Made by a program: the position numbers and the translations under genes. Shown here piece by piece: positions 1 through 10,402 of a stretch of DNA of 64,000 bases. Below the pieces are notes generated by a model. It saw nothing but the letters and a program-made list of their open reading frames with translations. It had not been told where the DNA came from and ran no database searches. Positions within the stretch are counted from its first letter, which is position 1. Every line of letters begins with the position of its first letter. The DNA comes from Rhodococcus sp. P-2 (GTDB lineage Bacteria > Actinomycetota > Actinomycetes > Mycobacteriales > Mycobacteriaceae): positions 186,001 to 250,000 of the forward strand of contig NZ_CP066779.1 in NCBI RefSeq assembly GCF_016598535.1. The letters are read 5' to 3'.

Positions 1-653
1 GCCGGAATCGAATCGAGCGCGAAGAGCACGTCGGCAAACCCGATTGCAATGAGCGCCAACAACAACGGCGTCACGACGCGCTTGCCGTCGATCCGGGTGA
101 TCAGTTTGTCCCCGTCGTATTCCTCGGTTGTCGGCAGCACCCGTTTCACGAGCGAGATAATGCGACTGTCGCGCTTCTCCTCTGCCTCCTTCTCATGCCC
201 GTGATCGCGGATCAGGGTGTACGCGGTGTAGATCAGGAACGCACCGAAGAGGTAGAACACCCAGCTGTACGCGTTGATGGCGGCGGCACCGACACCGATG
301 AAGATTCCGCGCATCACCAACGCGAGGACGATACCGATCAGCAGGACTTTCTGCTGGAACTCTCGTGGTACCGCGAAGGTCGACATGATGATCACGAAGA
401 CGAACAGATTGTCGACCGAGAGCGCCTTTTCCGTGACGTAGCCGGCGAAGTACTCACCGCCGTACGTGGTGCCCCAGATCCACATCACGACGAGACCGAA
501 GACGACGGCGATCGAGATGTAGACCGTCGACCAGAATGCGGACTCCCGGAACGTCGGCGCGTGCGGAGTGCGGACGTGAGCGAAGAAGTCGAAGACGAAC
601 AGACCGAGGATCACCACGATCGTGATTCCCCAAGCCAACGGCGTCACATGCAC
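1..653 (-). CDS. TerC family integral membrane protein, 3' end outside window
   Basis: Partial gene: the reading frame runs off the left edge, so the C-terminus is missing. About 217 residues are visible. Several hydrophobic segments are present, together with two TerC-family signatures, ALSVDNLFVF in the middle and DVLFALDSIP close to the window edge; the Asp residues within membrane segments are typical of the family, which is linked to tellurite resistance and metal (Mn) homeostasis. I place the start at a GTG whose codon lies 5 bases after a GGAGG ribosome site; a second GTG two codons later is also possible. It is separated from ftsK by 45 bp on the same strand and could be cotranscribed with it. 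The family call is firm; the substrate is unknown. Confidence 0.9.
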   Translation of the reverse strand, partial: MHVTPLAWGITIVVILGLFVFDFFAHVRTPHAPTFRESAFWSTVYISIAVVFGLVVMWIWGTTYGGEYFAGYVTEKALSVDNLFVFVIIMSTFAVPREFQQKVLLIGIVLALVMRGIFIGVGAAAINAYSWVFYLFGAFLIYTAYTLIRDHGHEKEAEEKRDSRIISLVKRVLPTTEEYDGDKLITRIDGKRVVTPLLLALIAIGFADVLFALDSIP

Positions 654-698
654 GGGTTCCTCCGGTCGTCTGTCGACGGTTTGTCCGCCGAGGTGTCC

Positions 699-3470
699 CT
701 ACTCGTCTGCGGGTGCCTCGTCCGGGTCGCCGCCGCGAATCGACCACAGCAGACCGTCGAGTTCCTCGGGCTTCATGAGTACCTCGCGAGCCTTCGAGCC
801 CTCGCTGGGTCCGACGACGCCGCGGTTTTCCATGAGGTCCATGAGTCGACCGGCCTTGGCGAACCCGACGCGCAGTTTGCGCTGCAGCATCGACGTCGAG
901 CCGAACTGGCTGGTGATCACCAATTCCACGGCCTGCAGGAGGACGTCCATGTCGTCCCCGATGTCAGGATCGACGTCTTTCTTCTCCCCGGCCTTCTGCG
1001 CGGTGACACCTTCGGTGTACTCGGGTTCCGCCTGGTTCTTCGCGAAGTCGACAACCGCCGAGATTTCTTCGTCGGTGATGAACGCGCCCTGCATACGGGT
1101 CGGCTTACCCGCACCCATGGGCAGGAAGAGGCCGTCACCCATACCGATGAGCTTCTCGGCGCCGGGCTGATCGAGGATGACTCGCGAGTCCGTCAGTGAA
1201 GACGTCGCGAACGCCAGACGCGAAGGCACGTTGGTCTTGATCAGGCCGGTGACGACGTCGACGGACGGGCGCTGTGTTGCCAGCACCAGGTGGATACCGG
1301 CAGCACGGGCTTTCTGGGTGATGCGGACGATTGCTTCTTCGACGTCGCGCGGCGCGGTCATCATGAGGTCTGCGAGCTCGTCCACGATTGCCAGGATGTA
1401 GGGGTACGGACGGTAGACGCGCTCGCTGCCCAGCGGGGCGGTGATTTCGCCGGACTTGACCTTGGAGTTGAAGTCGTCGATATGACGCACCCGGTTGGCC
1501 TGCATGTCCTGGTAGCGCTGTTCCATCTCCTCTACCAGCCAAGCCAGCGCTGCCGCTGCCTTCTTCGGCTGAGTGATGATCGGCGTGATCAGGTGCGGGA
1601 TACCTTCGTACGGCGTGAGCTCGACCATTTTCGGGTCGATGAGGATCATCCGTACTTCTTCCGGCGTTGCTCGGGTGAGCAACGAGACGAGCATCGAGTT
1701 CACGAAGCTCGACTTACCCGAGCCGGTCGAACCTGCCACCAGAAGGTGGGGCATCTTCGCGAGGTTGGCACTGACGAAGTCGCCTTCGATGTCCTTGCCC
1801 AGACCGATCACCAGCGGATGGTGATCGCGTCGGGTGCTCGGCGCGTTCAGCACGTCGGCGAGGCGAACCATTTCACGATCGGAGTTCGGTACCTCGATGC
1901 CCACCGCGGACTTGCCCGGAATGGGGGCGAGGAGGCGAACGTTGTCGGTTGCCACCGCATAGGCGATGTTGCGAGCGAGCGCGGTGATTTTCTCGACCTT
2001 CACGCCTGGGCCGAGTTCGACCTCGTAACGCGTCACTGTCGGGCCGCGGGTGAATCCGGTAACGGCGGCATCGATCTTGAACTGTTCGAGGACCTCGCTG
2101 ATCGCCTCGATCATCGCGTCGTTCGCAGAACTGCGGAGCTTGGGCGGGTCGCCCTCGATCAGCAACGTCGTCGGTGGGAGGTTGTAGTCGCCGTCGGTGA
2201 CCCGATCGGTGACGAAGTGTTCCTTCTCCTCCGGCTCGGGTTCGGGTTTCGGCACCGGCTTCGCGATGGGGACCGAGCGAGCCGGCACCTTGGGACGCGG
2301 CGCCGGAGTCTCCACGACGGGCGCTGCCGCAGCCACGACGGGCTCGTCGGGTACCGCGGTTTCGTCGGCGTTCCACAGACCGAGTACTTCGGTCTTCTTG
2401 TCGCCGGATTCGAACTCGTCCGTCGGGTAGTTGTCGATCGGTGCGCGTCGGCTGGTCCGCTTGGCGGGCTTGAGCGGTGGCTCGGCGTAGGTGTCGACCG
2501 GGTAGCCGTCGGCATCGAACAGTGAAGGATCGTAAGCAGATTCGCCGTAGTGGTGCTCGCCGTCCTCGTCGAATTCGGATCCGTAGTCGCCGTATTCGTC
2601 CGAGCGATACGAGGCACCGAAGAAGGACTGGAACTTGCTCGGCACCTCACGCAGAGTAGTTCCGGTCAGAAGGAGGATTCCGAATCCGGCAGCGATGACC
2701 AGCAGCGGCGCAGACAGCCAGACGGTGAGCCCGTTGGTGAGCGGGCCGCCCACGACGTACCCGACGAACCCTGCGCCGTTGGAGCGACCGGTGGAGTCTG
2801 TCGGTGAACCCGAGATGATGTGCCAGAGGCCGAGCGCCGGCAGACCGACCAGCAATGATCCCATGATCAGTCGGGGCCGGATCTCAGGTTTCGGTTCGGT
2901 GCGCATGAGCAGAATCGCAAGGCCGACGCCGACGATGGGGAGCACGGCCGAGGCCGCGCCGAAGATCGCGCGCACGAGGGTGTCGATGCCGCCGCCGATC
3001 GGACCACCGGCCTTGAACCAGACGCCGCCGGCGATGACGACGCTGAATGCGATCAGGCCGAGCGCTATTCCGTCGCGGCGGTGGCCGGCTTCGATCTCGC
3101 CGACCTTACTGACGGTGCGTGTGGTGGCGCCGACGCCGCGGGCAGCCAGGGACCACCCGGCTCCGATTCCCTTCCCGACAGCCGCCAACGGACTGGCCCG
3201 CTGAGACGTTTTCGATACCGGGCGACGCGCGGCCGACGACGTACCGGACGCCTTCTTGGGCGTTGGCTTGGAGCCCTTGCCCGAGGCCGGACGCCCACCA
3301 GCCCTGGCCGAAGTCGTGACGTTCCGAGGAGTCGACACGGTCCGTGTGGTGCGCGACGTACGAGGTTTTGCGGTCGCTCGGGCGCTCGGAGTAGAGGCTG
3401 ACGACCTGGTCGATGCCCTGGACGTGGACGTGCTTGTACTGGATCCCCGGGCGCTCGACTTACCTGCCAT
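699..3470 (-). CDS. ftsK: DNA translocase FtsK/SpoIIIE
   Basis: Septum-anchored, ATP-driven DNA pump that clears chromosome termini from the closing division septum. The 923 residues show an Arg/Ser/Thr/Lys-rich cytoplasmic N-terminus (about 1-120), a membrane domain (about 130-275), an acidic and Pro-rich linker (about 290-440) and the RecA-like motor. Walker A is AGSTGSGKS near residue 580 and Walker B is ILAIVDELADL near 690. A C-terminal winged-helix gamma domain (about 840-905, with SMLQRKLRVGFAKAGRLMD) would read the polar KOPS-type sequences. Length fits actinobacterial FtsK. The gene lies downstream of rnj, the TIGR03085 gene and dapA on the same strand, an order shared with Mycobacterium. 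The ribosome site is weak. Confidence 0.97.
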   Translation of the reverse strand: MAGKSSARGSSTSTSTSRASTRSSASTPSARATAKPRTSRTTRTVSTPRNVTTSARAGGRPASGKGSKPTPKKASGTSSAARRPVSKTSQRASPLAAVGKGIGAGWSLAARGVGATTRTVSKVGEIEAGHRRDGIALGLIAFSVVIAGGVWFKAGGPIGGGIDTLVRAIFGAASAVLPIVGVGLAILLMRTEPKPEIRPRLIMGSLLVGLPALGLWHIISGSPTDSTGRSNGAGFVGYVVGGPLTNGLTVWLSAPLLVIAAGFGILLLTGTTLREVPSKFQSFFGASYRSDEYGDYGSEFDEDGEHHYGESAYDPSLFDADGYPVDTYAEPPLKPAKRTSRRAPIDNYPTDEFESGDKKTEVLGLWNADETAVPDEPVVAAAAPVVETPAPRPKVPARSVPIAKPVPKPEPEPEEKEHFVTDRVTDGDYNLPPTTLLIEGDPPKLRSSANDAMIEAISEVLEQFKIDAAVTGFTRGPTVTRYEVELGPGVKVEKITALARNIAYAVATDNVRLLAPIPGKSAVGIEVPNSDREMVRLADVLNAPSTRRDHHPLVIGLGKDIEGDFVSANLAKMPHLLVAGSTGSGKSSFVNSMLVSLLTRATPEEVRMILIDPKMVELTPYEGIPHLITPIITQPKKAAAALAWLVEEMEQRYQDMQANRVRHIDDFNSKVKSGEITAPLGSERVYRPYPYILAIVDELADLMMTAPRDVEEAIVRITQKARAAGIHLVLATQRPSVDVVTGLIKTNVPSRLAFATSSLTDSRVILDQPGAEKLIGMGDGLFLPMGAGKPTRMQGAFITDEEISAVVDFAKNQAEPEYTEGVTAQKAGEKKDVDPDIGDDMDVLLQAVELVITSQFGSTSMLQRKLRVGFAKAGRLMDLMENRGVVGPSEGSKAREVLMKPEELDGLLWSIRGGDPDEAPADE

Positions 3471-3594
3471 GGAGTTCAGGCTAGTCTGTGCGACCCCATC
3501 TGGACCATCCGCAACACCAGCAACACTGGTCGCGAGTGCGAAACGTGATCTTCACAACCCGTCGGTCGAGCTCCACTCAGGTGGAAAAAGGCAA

Positions 3595-4218
3595 TCAGAA
3601 ACTGCGATCGAGCGCCATCACAGATTGAACGTCGGCCAGTTCACCTTTGGCTTCGATCTGCACTTCGTTGCGACCGAAAGCGTGCAGTAGCAACTCGGCG
3701 GGTTCACCTTGTAGAACAACACTGCGAGAGCCGGATTTGTGGACGACCGCACTCTCGCCGGAGGGAAGTTCGAAAATTACCTCGACAGCGGCCTTGCGGT
3801 AGCCCATCTTGCCGACCTGTCGTGCGTACTTCCACAGCTGAGCCTGCCGACCCTCCGACAACGGACGCGGCGCCCAGTTCAGGTGTGCGCGTCGTACATC
3901 TTCGTGGTGGACGAACATCTCCGTGGTGTTCACCTGCGCGTCGAGCCAGTACATCGGCGACCACCGCGGCGGCCCACTCCGAACGTCGTCGAGGATTTCC
4001 TCCCACGGACGCGCCGCTGCGGACTTTCGCACGCTCTCGGTGTGTCCGGCAAGAGGGCTCAACATGATTCCGGGAGCGGCGTCGAGACGCCGCTCCCGGA
4101 CGATCAAGTGTGCTGCCAGGTCGCGATTGGTCCACTCCCCACACAGTGTCGGAGCATCGGGGCCGAATTCGACCATGCTGTCCACCAGGGCGAGTCGTTC
4201 GTCATGAGCGAAGGTCAC
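3595..4218 (-). CDS. TIGR03085-family (DinB/maleylpyruvate isomerase-like) protein
   Basis: About 207 residues when started at a GTG giving VTFAHDERLALVD; the open frame extends further upstream into rnj but that part shows no family similarity. The protein resembles the actinobacterial TIGR03085 group of the DinB / mycothiol-dependent maleylpyruvate isomerase fold. Visible hallmarks are LCGEWTNRDLAAHLIVRERR near the N-terminus and MFVHHEDVRRAH in the middle; the His residues in these two segments are the likely metal ligands. Enzymatic activity in this subgroup has not been established, so no reaction is assigned. It sits 60 bp behind rnj and 124 bp ahead of ftsK. The start codon is uncertain: a TTG three codons upstream is an alternative. 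Confidence 0.85.
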   Translation of the reverse strand: MTFAHDERLALVDSMVEFGPDAPTLCGEWTNRDLAAHLIVRERRLDAAPGIMLSPLAGHTESVRKSAAARPWEEILDDVRSGPPRWSPMYWLDAQVNTTEMFVHHEDVRRAHLNWAPRPLSEGRQAQLWKYARQVGKMGYRKAAVEVIFELPSGESAVVHKSGSRSVVLQGEPAELLLHAFGRNEVQIEAKGELADVQSVMALDRSF

Positions 4219-4277
4219 CTTCGCCAAAGTACTCGAACCGGACCGGGTTCGAGCGTAAGCGACCTGCTGTGCCGAAT

Positions 4278-6287
4278 CTACGGAACCGCGATGACCGTCG
4301 GGATGATCATCGGACGGCGACGGTACTTGTCCGCAACCCAACGTCCGACGACGCGGCGCACGGACTGAGCGATGCGATGAGCGTCGATGACGCCTTCGCT
4401 CGCCAGGCGTGCCAGGTCCGATTCCACGAGATCCGCGGCGTCCTTGAGTGCCGTCGGATCGTCGGAGAACCCGCGACCGGACACCTCGGGCGTACTGACC
4501 GCGCGGCCCGTCGACTCGTTGATGACGATGGTGATGGCGATGAAGCCGCCCTCACCGAGCACGAGGCGATCGGACAGCGTCGGCTCACCGACGTCACCGA
4601 CGGAGAGACCGTCGACGTAGACGTGTCCGACCGGTACGCGTCCGACGATCTCGGCGAGGCCGTCGACCATGTCGACCACCACGCCGTCCTCGGCCAGCAC
4701 GATGCGCTCTTCCGGAACGCCGGTTGCCTTGGCGAGCGCTGCGTTCGCACGCAGGTGACGCCATTCGCCGTGAACAGGCATGGCGTTGGTGGGCCGAACC
4801 GCGTTGTAGAGGTACAGCAGCTCACCGGCGGACGCGTGGCCCGAGACGTGAACCTTGGCGCTCTGCTGAGTCACGACGGTGGCACCACGCTTGGCCAGAC
4901 CGTTGACCACGGCGAAAACGGAGTTCTCGTTGCCCGGGATCAGCGACGACGCGAGAACGACCAGGTCGTTGGCGCGGATGTTGATCTGGCGATGTTCGCC
5001 GCGAGCCATCCGCGAGAGCGCTGCCAACGGCTCACCCTGCGAACCCGTGGAGATGAGAACGAGGCGATCGTCGGGAAGGGTGGCGGCGGTGTCGATGTCG
5101 ACGACCAGGCCGTCGGGCACCGTGAGGTAGCCGAGATCCTGTGCGATCTGCATGTTGCGGACCATCGAGCGGCCGACGAAGACGATGCGGCGGTTGTACC
5201 GAGCAGCAACGTCGACGACCTGCTGGATGCGGTGCACGTGGCTGGCGAACGACGCCACGATGACACGCTGCTTCGCCTTGCCGATGACGTTGTCGAGCAC
5301 TCCCCCGATTTCGCGCTCGGGGGTGACGAATCCCGGAACCTCGGCGTTGGTCGAGTCGACGAGGAACAGGTCGACGCCCTCGTCGCCCAGGCGGGAGAAT
5401 CCGGCGAGGTCGGTCAGGCGGCCGTCGAGAGGCAGCTGATCGAGCTTGATGTCACCGGTGTGAAGGACAACGCCGGCGTCGGTGCGAATCGCGATCGCGA
5501 GAGCGTCGGGAATCGAGTGGTTGACCGCGAAGTACTCGCAGTCGAACGGGCCGTGGGTGGTCGTGTTTCCCTCGACGACCTCGACGAGGTTCGGACGCAG
5601 GCGATGCTCGCGGCACTTGGCGGCAACCAGGGCGAGAGTGAACTTCGCGCCGATGACCGGAATGTCCGCACGCAGGCGCAGCAAGAACGGCAGAGCACCG
5701 ATGTGGTCCTCGTGTCCGTGAGTCAAGATGACGGCTTCGACGTCGTCCATACGGTCTTCGATGTAGCGGAAGTCCGGGAGGATCAGGTCGACGCCGGGCT
5801 GCTGGTCCTCGGGGAACAGCACACCGCAGTCGACGATCAGCAGCTTGCCGCGGTGCTCGAACACCGTCATGTTGCGACCGATTTCGCCGATGCCACCCAG
5901 AGCGACGATGCGCAGACCCGATGCCGGTGCCTTCGGGGGTGTTCCGAGGCGACCCGTCGGATCGACGGCCGGACGGTTCTCGGGGCGCTTGTTTCCGCGT
6001 CCGTTGCCCGTCTTCGACGCTGCCGGACGGTTACCGCCGGAAGATTTGCGGGGCGACCTGTCTTCGGCCGACTTCTTCGGCGCAGCAGATTTGGAGGCTG
6101 CGGACTTGGCTGGTGCAGACTTGCTTGCTGCGGCCTTCTTGGGCGGGGCGGCTGCGGCGGGGGCCGCTTCTGCCGCCGGCGCAGATGGTGCCTCTACCGG
6201 CGCGGCCTTCGCGGCCGTTTCGGGAGCCGGAGGCGAAGGCGGACCGGCTTGACGACTGGCACTACGACGTCGGGGGGGACGGGTCAT
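4278..6287 (-). CDS. rnj: ribonuclease J
   Basis: Metallo-beta-lactamase/beta-CASP ribonuclease with 5'-3' exonuclease and endonuclease activity in mRNA decay and rRNA processing. The catalytic zinc motif HGHEDH occupies residues 190-195, and downstream beta-CASP signatures include GSQGEPLAALSRMARGEH and the SGHAS segment. The first 115 or so residues are a low-complexity Ala/Lys/Pro/Ser-rich extension that precedes the canonical beginning (LRIVALGGIGEIGRNM), which makes the protein 669 rather than the usual ~555 residues. It begins immediately after the dapA stop codon with no spacer, indicating cotranscription and probable translational coupling with dapA. Confidence 0.96.
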   Translation of the reverse strand: MTRPPRRRSASRQAGPPSPPAPETAAKAAPVEAPSAPAAEAAPAAAAPPKKAAASKSAPAKSAASKSAAPKKSAEDRSPRKSSGGNRPAASKTGNGRGNKRPENRPAVDPTGRLGTPPKAPASGLRIVALGGIGEIGRNMTVFEHRGKLLIVDCGVLFPEDQQPGVDLILPDFRYIEDRMDDVEAVILTHGHEDHIGALPFLLRLRADIPVIGAKFTLALVAAKCREHRLRPNLVEVVEGNTTTHGPFDCEYFAVNHSIPDALAIAIRTDAGVVLHTGDIKLDQLPLDGRLTDLAGFSRLGDEGVDLFLVDSTNAEVPGFVTPEREIGGVLDNVIGKAKQRVIVASFASHVHRIQQVVDVAARYNRRIVFVGRSMVRNMQIAQDLGYLTVPDGLVVDIDTAATLPDDRLVLISTGSQGEPLAALSRMARGEHRQINIRANDLVVLASSLIPGNENSVFAVVNGLAKRGATVVTQQSAKVHVSGHASAGELLYLYNAVRPTNAMPVHGEWRHLRANAALAKATGVPEERIVLAEDGVVVDMVDGLAEIVGRVPVGHVYVDGLSVGDVGEPTLSDRLVLGEGGFIAITIVINESTGRAVSTPEVSGRGFSDDPTALKDAADLVESDLARLASEGVIDAHRIAQSVRRVVGRWVADKYRRRPMIIPTVIAVP

Positions 6288-7989
<1,702 letters not shown>

Positions 7990-8091
7990 AACCCACTCCT
8001 CGCAAGCACAAACCGACAAGCACAAAACCTGGGCGCCGTTCGCCTCAGGTGCTGGGCAACTCTATAGCGGTCGCCCACCCCCGAGATCGAG

Positions 8092-8132
8092 TGACGTCAC
8101 CACGTCCTTGACTGACGTCACTTTTGACGTCA
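8092..8132. promoter_or_regulatory. cluster of three TGACGTCA palindromes, candidate autoregulatory operator
   Basis: Three perfect copies of the octamer palindrome TGACGTCA occur at 8092-8099, 8113-8120 and 8125-8132, spaced 21 and 12 bp start to start. The last ends 10 bases before the ATG of a gene whose protein carries a ribbon-helix-helix DNA-binding segment. RHH proteins characteristically bind tandem short palindromes in their own promoters. The operator role is inference from this arrangement; the site could also affect divergent thyX. Confidence 0.55.
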
Positions 8133-8142
8133 ATCTGGTGTC

Positions 8143-8622
8143 ATGGACATTTCGGAGTACACCGCAAAGCTGCAGAATGACCTCGTCACCGCAGCCGAAC
8201 TCGGCGACGACCACACGCGCCGGATTGCGGCGTCGTTGTCCGCCGCCATCGAACCCTCGGTCCGCCTGGTCTTGTTGGCCGCAGCGACGGAGTTGGCCAA
8301 GGAGATCGGGACCAAACTCGACGGCCGCGAGGTCAGAGTCAATCTCGACGGCAACGAGATCGTGACCGACGTCGTCCGCCCGACGAATCCGATCGACGGC
8401 GAGGGCGCAGACGAAAAAGCAGGCGACGAGAAGAAGGACTCCCCCTACTCGTTCGACGACGTCAGCGGAGATATCAGCCGAGTGACGTTGAGGATGATGG
8501 AGCAGATCAAAGCCCGCGCCGAGGAGGCAGCCAACCAGAACGGAGTTTCCCTCAACTCGTGGGTTTCACAAGCCGTTCAGGGTGCGTTGCGGGACCAGAT
8601 GCGCAAGAACGGCATGGACTAG
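8143..8622 (+). CDS. ribbon-helix-helix (HicB/Arc-like) DNA-binding protein
   Basis: A 159-residue acidic protein. The C-terminal part (about 110-150) has the pattern of a HicB/Arc-type ribbon-helix-helix: a beta-strand stretch RVTLRM followed by a helix, then NGVSLNSWVSQAVQGAL, where the S-L-N-S-W-V turn is typical of the family. The N-terminal 100 residues are helical with a charged linker (about 80-105) and are not recognised. There is no linked HicA-like toxin, so a toxin-antitoxin function is not supported. No clear Shine-Dalgarno precedes the ATG, which fits a leaderless or short-leader transcript. Three TGACGTCA palindromes upstream suggest autoregulation. Confidence 0.75.
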   Translation: MDISEYTAKLQNDLVTAAELGDDHTRRIAASLSAAIEPSVRLVLLAAATELAKEIGTKLDGREVRVNLDGNEIVTDVVRPTNPIDGEGADEKAGDEKKDSPYSFDDVSGDISRVTLRMMEQIKARAEEAANQNGVSLNSWVSQAVQGALRDQMRKNGMD

Positions 8623-8709
8623 TTCGACGCCACCCCGATCGCCGAATGATCTAATTGCGCAACTGCAGTAATCACGAACCGTTGCCGCAAGGCGAGAAGG
8701 AGCACGTTC

Positions 8710-9144
8710 ATGGCCGTTTCGGGCGTCAAGGAATTCGAGATCAAGGCCGATCCGGCGACGGTGATGCAGGCCGTCGCCGCGGTCGATCGACTGCCGGAGT
8801 GGTCGTCTGCGCACAAGAAGATCACCATCGAGAGCACCCACGACGACGGACGCCCGCATCGCGTTCGCATGGCCGTGTCCATTCTCGGAATCAACGACGA
8901 GCAGGTAGTCGACTACACCTTCGAGGGCGACGAGAAGGTGACCTGGACCCTTGTCGAGAGCGGCCAGCAGAACCAGCAGGACGGCTCGTACGTCTTGACG
9001 CCCACCGACAGTGGAACCAAGGTCACCTTCGAACTGACCATCGATCCCAAGATTCCGCTGCCCGGTTTCCTGGTGAAGAAAGCGCAGAAGACGGCCCTGG
9101 AAACGGCAAGCAAGGGTCTGACGAAGTTCGTCGAAAACTTCTGA
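8710..9144 (+). CDS. SRPBCC (START-like) family protein
   Basis: A 144-residue protein with the fold pattern of the polyketide cyclase/Bet v1-like SRPBCC superfamily: an N-terminal strand (GVKEFEIKADPATVMQAV), the segment RLPEWSSAHKKITI, repeated strands, and a long C-terminal helix (LVKKAQKTALETASKGLTKFV). Such proteins bind hydrophobic ligands in an internal cavity; many stand-alone actinobacterial members have no assigned ligand, and none can be assigned here. An AAGGAG ribosome site lies 8 bases before the ATG. It follows the RHH gene by 87 bp and may be cotranscribed with it. Confidence 0.85.
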   Translation: MAVSGVKEFEIKADPATVMQAVAAVDRLPEWSSAHKKITIESTHDDGRPHRVRMAVSILGINDEQVVDYTFEGDEKVTWTLVESGQQNQQDGSYVLTPTDSGTKVTFELTIDPKIPLPGFLVKKAQKTALETASKGLTKFVENF

Positions 9145-9294
9145 GCACACACGTAATTCAGGCGGCCCTTACTTCGGCGTTCATCGCCGGGTAGGGGCCG
9201 TTCGCTGTGAAGCCGAGCTGCGATTTCTCGGAAGTTCTTGCCGATGTCGAACATTCGCCGGTAGCCGGTGACCGCCCGGAGTAACGTCGGCCGC

Positions 9295-9717
9295 GTGTCC
9301 GCCGAGACCGCAGAGCCCAACTCCATGGCACCCGTGCGCATCCTCGTCTACAGCGACGACGCACACACGCGCGAGCAAGTTCGGCTCGCTCTCGGAGAGC
9401 GCCCACATCCTTCGATGCCCACCATCGACTACGTCGAGGTCGCGACGGCGCCGATCGTCGTCGACAAGCTTGATGCCGGCGGAATCGATCTCGCCATCCT
9501 CGACGGTGAGGCGAGTCCGGCGGGCGGCATGGGCGTCGCGAAACAACTCAAGGACGAGATCGTCGACTGTCCACCGATCCTCGTACTGACCGGTCGACCC
9601 GACGACGCGTGGCTGGCGTCGTGGTCCAGAGCGGAAGCCTCAGTGCCGCAGCCGATAGATCCGATTGAACTCTCTTCCGCCGTCATCGCGCTTCTGCGTC
9701 GGCAACTGAGCCGGTGA
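9295..9717 (+). CDS. single-domain response-regulator-like (degenerate receiver) protein
   Basis: A 140-residue receiver-like domain with no output domain. It retains the acidic pair in YSDDAHT, the likely phosphoacceptor Asp in LAILDGEA and the Thr in VLTGRPD. The invariant receiver Lys that normally precedes a Pro near the C-terminus appears to be replaced by Gln (SVPQPIDP). It therefore looks atypical and may not be phosphorylated normally. It lies just upstream of nuoA, the position of the Rv3143-type response regulator in Mycobacterium tuberculosis, which suggests orthology. GTG at 9295 is chosen; 9268 (GTG) and 9325 (ATG) are in-frame alternatives and none has a good ribosome site. Confidence 0.8.
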   Translation: MSAETAEPNSMAPVRILVYSDDAHTREQVRLALGERPHPSMPTIDYVEVATAPIVVDKLDAGGIDLAILDGEASPAGGMGVAKQLKDEIVDCPPILVLTGRPDDAWLASWSRAEASVPQPIDPIELSSAVIALLRRQLSR

Positions 9718-9873
9718 GCACCCGTTGCAGCGGTGATTCGTTGCGGCGCCGACTACTTCGGGCTTTCGCGAGCGAAACTCGGCACCTCGAAAATCAACCC
9801 AATGCCGGAGGCCTCCCCTAGTGTGGGTGTCGCAGGTCACATAAGTGGTGAATTGCTGGCAGTATCGAATTCG

Positions 9874-9924
9874 AACGGCACCTTCGGGTTAACGGCACCT
9901 TCGGGTTAACGGCACCTTCGGGCT
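9874..9924. repeat. three tandem 17-bp repeats upstream of nuoA
   Basis: The unit AACGGCACCTTCGGGTT occurs at 9874-9890, 9891-9907 and, with one change (final TT to CT), at 9908-9924. The array ends 38 bp before the nuoA start codon, so it sits in the likely 5' untranslated or promoter region of the complex I operon. Whether it is regulatory or just slippage-generated cannot be told from one sequence. Confidence 0.9.
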
Positions 9925-9962
9925 AGGCGGACATCCGCACAGCGGAGAGGAGTTCGGGTGAC

Positions 9963-10322
9963 ATGAACGCTTACATCCCCATTCTCGTTCTCGGGGTCAT
10001 CGCGATGGCCTTCGCCGTGGTGTCGGTTGTTCTCGCGTCCGTGGTCGGCCCGAAGCGGTACAACAGGGCAAAGCTCGAAGCGTACGAATGCGGAATCGAA
10101 CCGGCACCCCGCACCGCTGGTGGCGGACGGTTTCCCGTCAAGTTCTATCTGACGGCGATGCTGTTCATCATTTTCGACATCGAGATCGTCTTCCTCTATC
10201 CGTGGGCCGTGCATTTCGATTCGCTCGGCTTGTTCGGTCTAGCGGCCATGGGCCTTTTCATAGTCAACGTTTCGGTCGCATACGCATACGAATGGCGACG
10301 AGGCGGTCTCGGTTGGGACTAG
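9963..10322 (+). CDS. nuoA: NADH-quinone oxidoreductase subunit A
   Basis: Small membrane subunit at the hinge of complex I that helps couple quinone reduction to proton translocation. The 119 residues show three transmembrane helices and the conserved segment [11 protein letters not shown] followed by [19 protein letters not shown], with the Cys-containing loop and the membrane-embedded acidic residues of the family. It is the first gene of a 14-gene operon; a GAGGAG sequence lies 10 bases before the ATG, and the tandem 17-bp repeat array lies just upstream. Confidence 0.97.
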   Translation: MNAYIPILVLGVIAMAFAVVSVVLASVVGPKRYNRAKLEAYECGIEPAPRTAGGGRFPVKFYLTAMLFIIFDIEIVFLYPWAVHFDSLGLFGLAAMGLFIVNVSVAYAYEWRRGGLGWD

Positions 10323-10402
10323 CTGGACGAGTAGACGATCAACACAAAGAAGTCAGACAAAACCGGTCACACCGAAGCTGTTACGACTGAAAAGAGTCGG
10401 AT

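Noticed and set aside
8143-9144. HicAB-type or other toxin-antitoxin module
   Set aside because: The partner gene downstream is an SRPBCC protein, not a HicA-like or other known toxin.
9145-9294. Possible gene remnant on the minus strand between the SRPBCC and receiver genes
   Set aside because: Frames are open but run antisense into both flanking genes and show no recognisable protein similarity.
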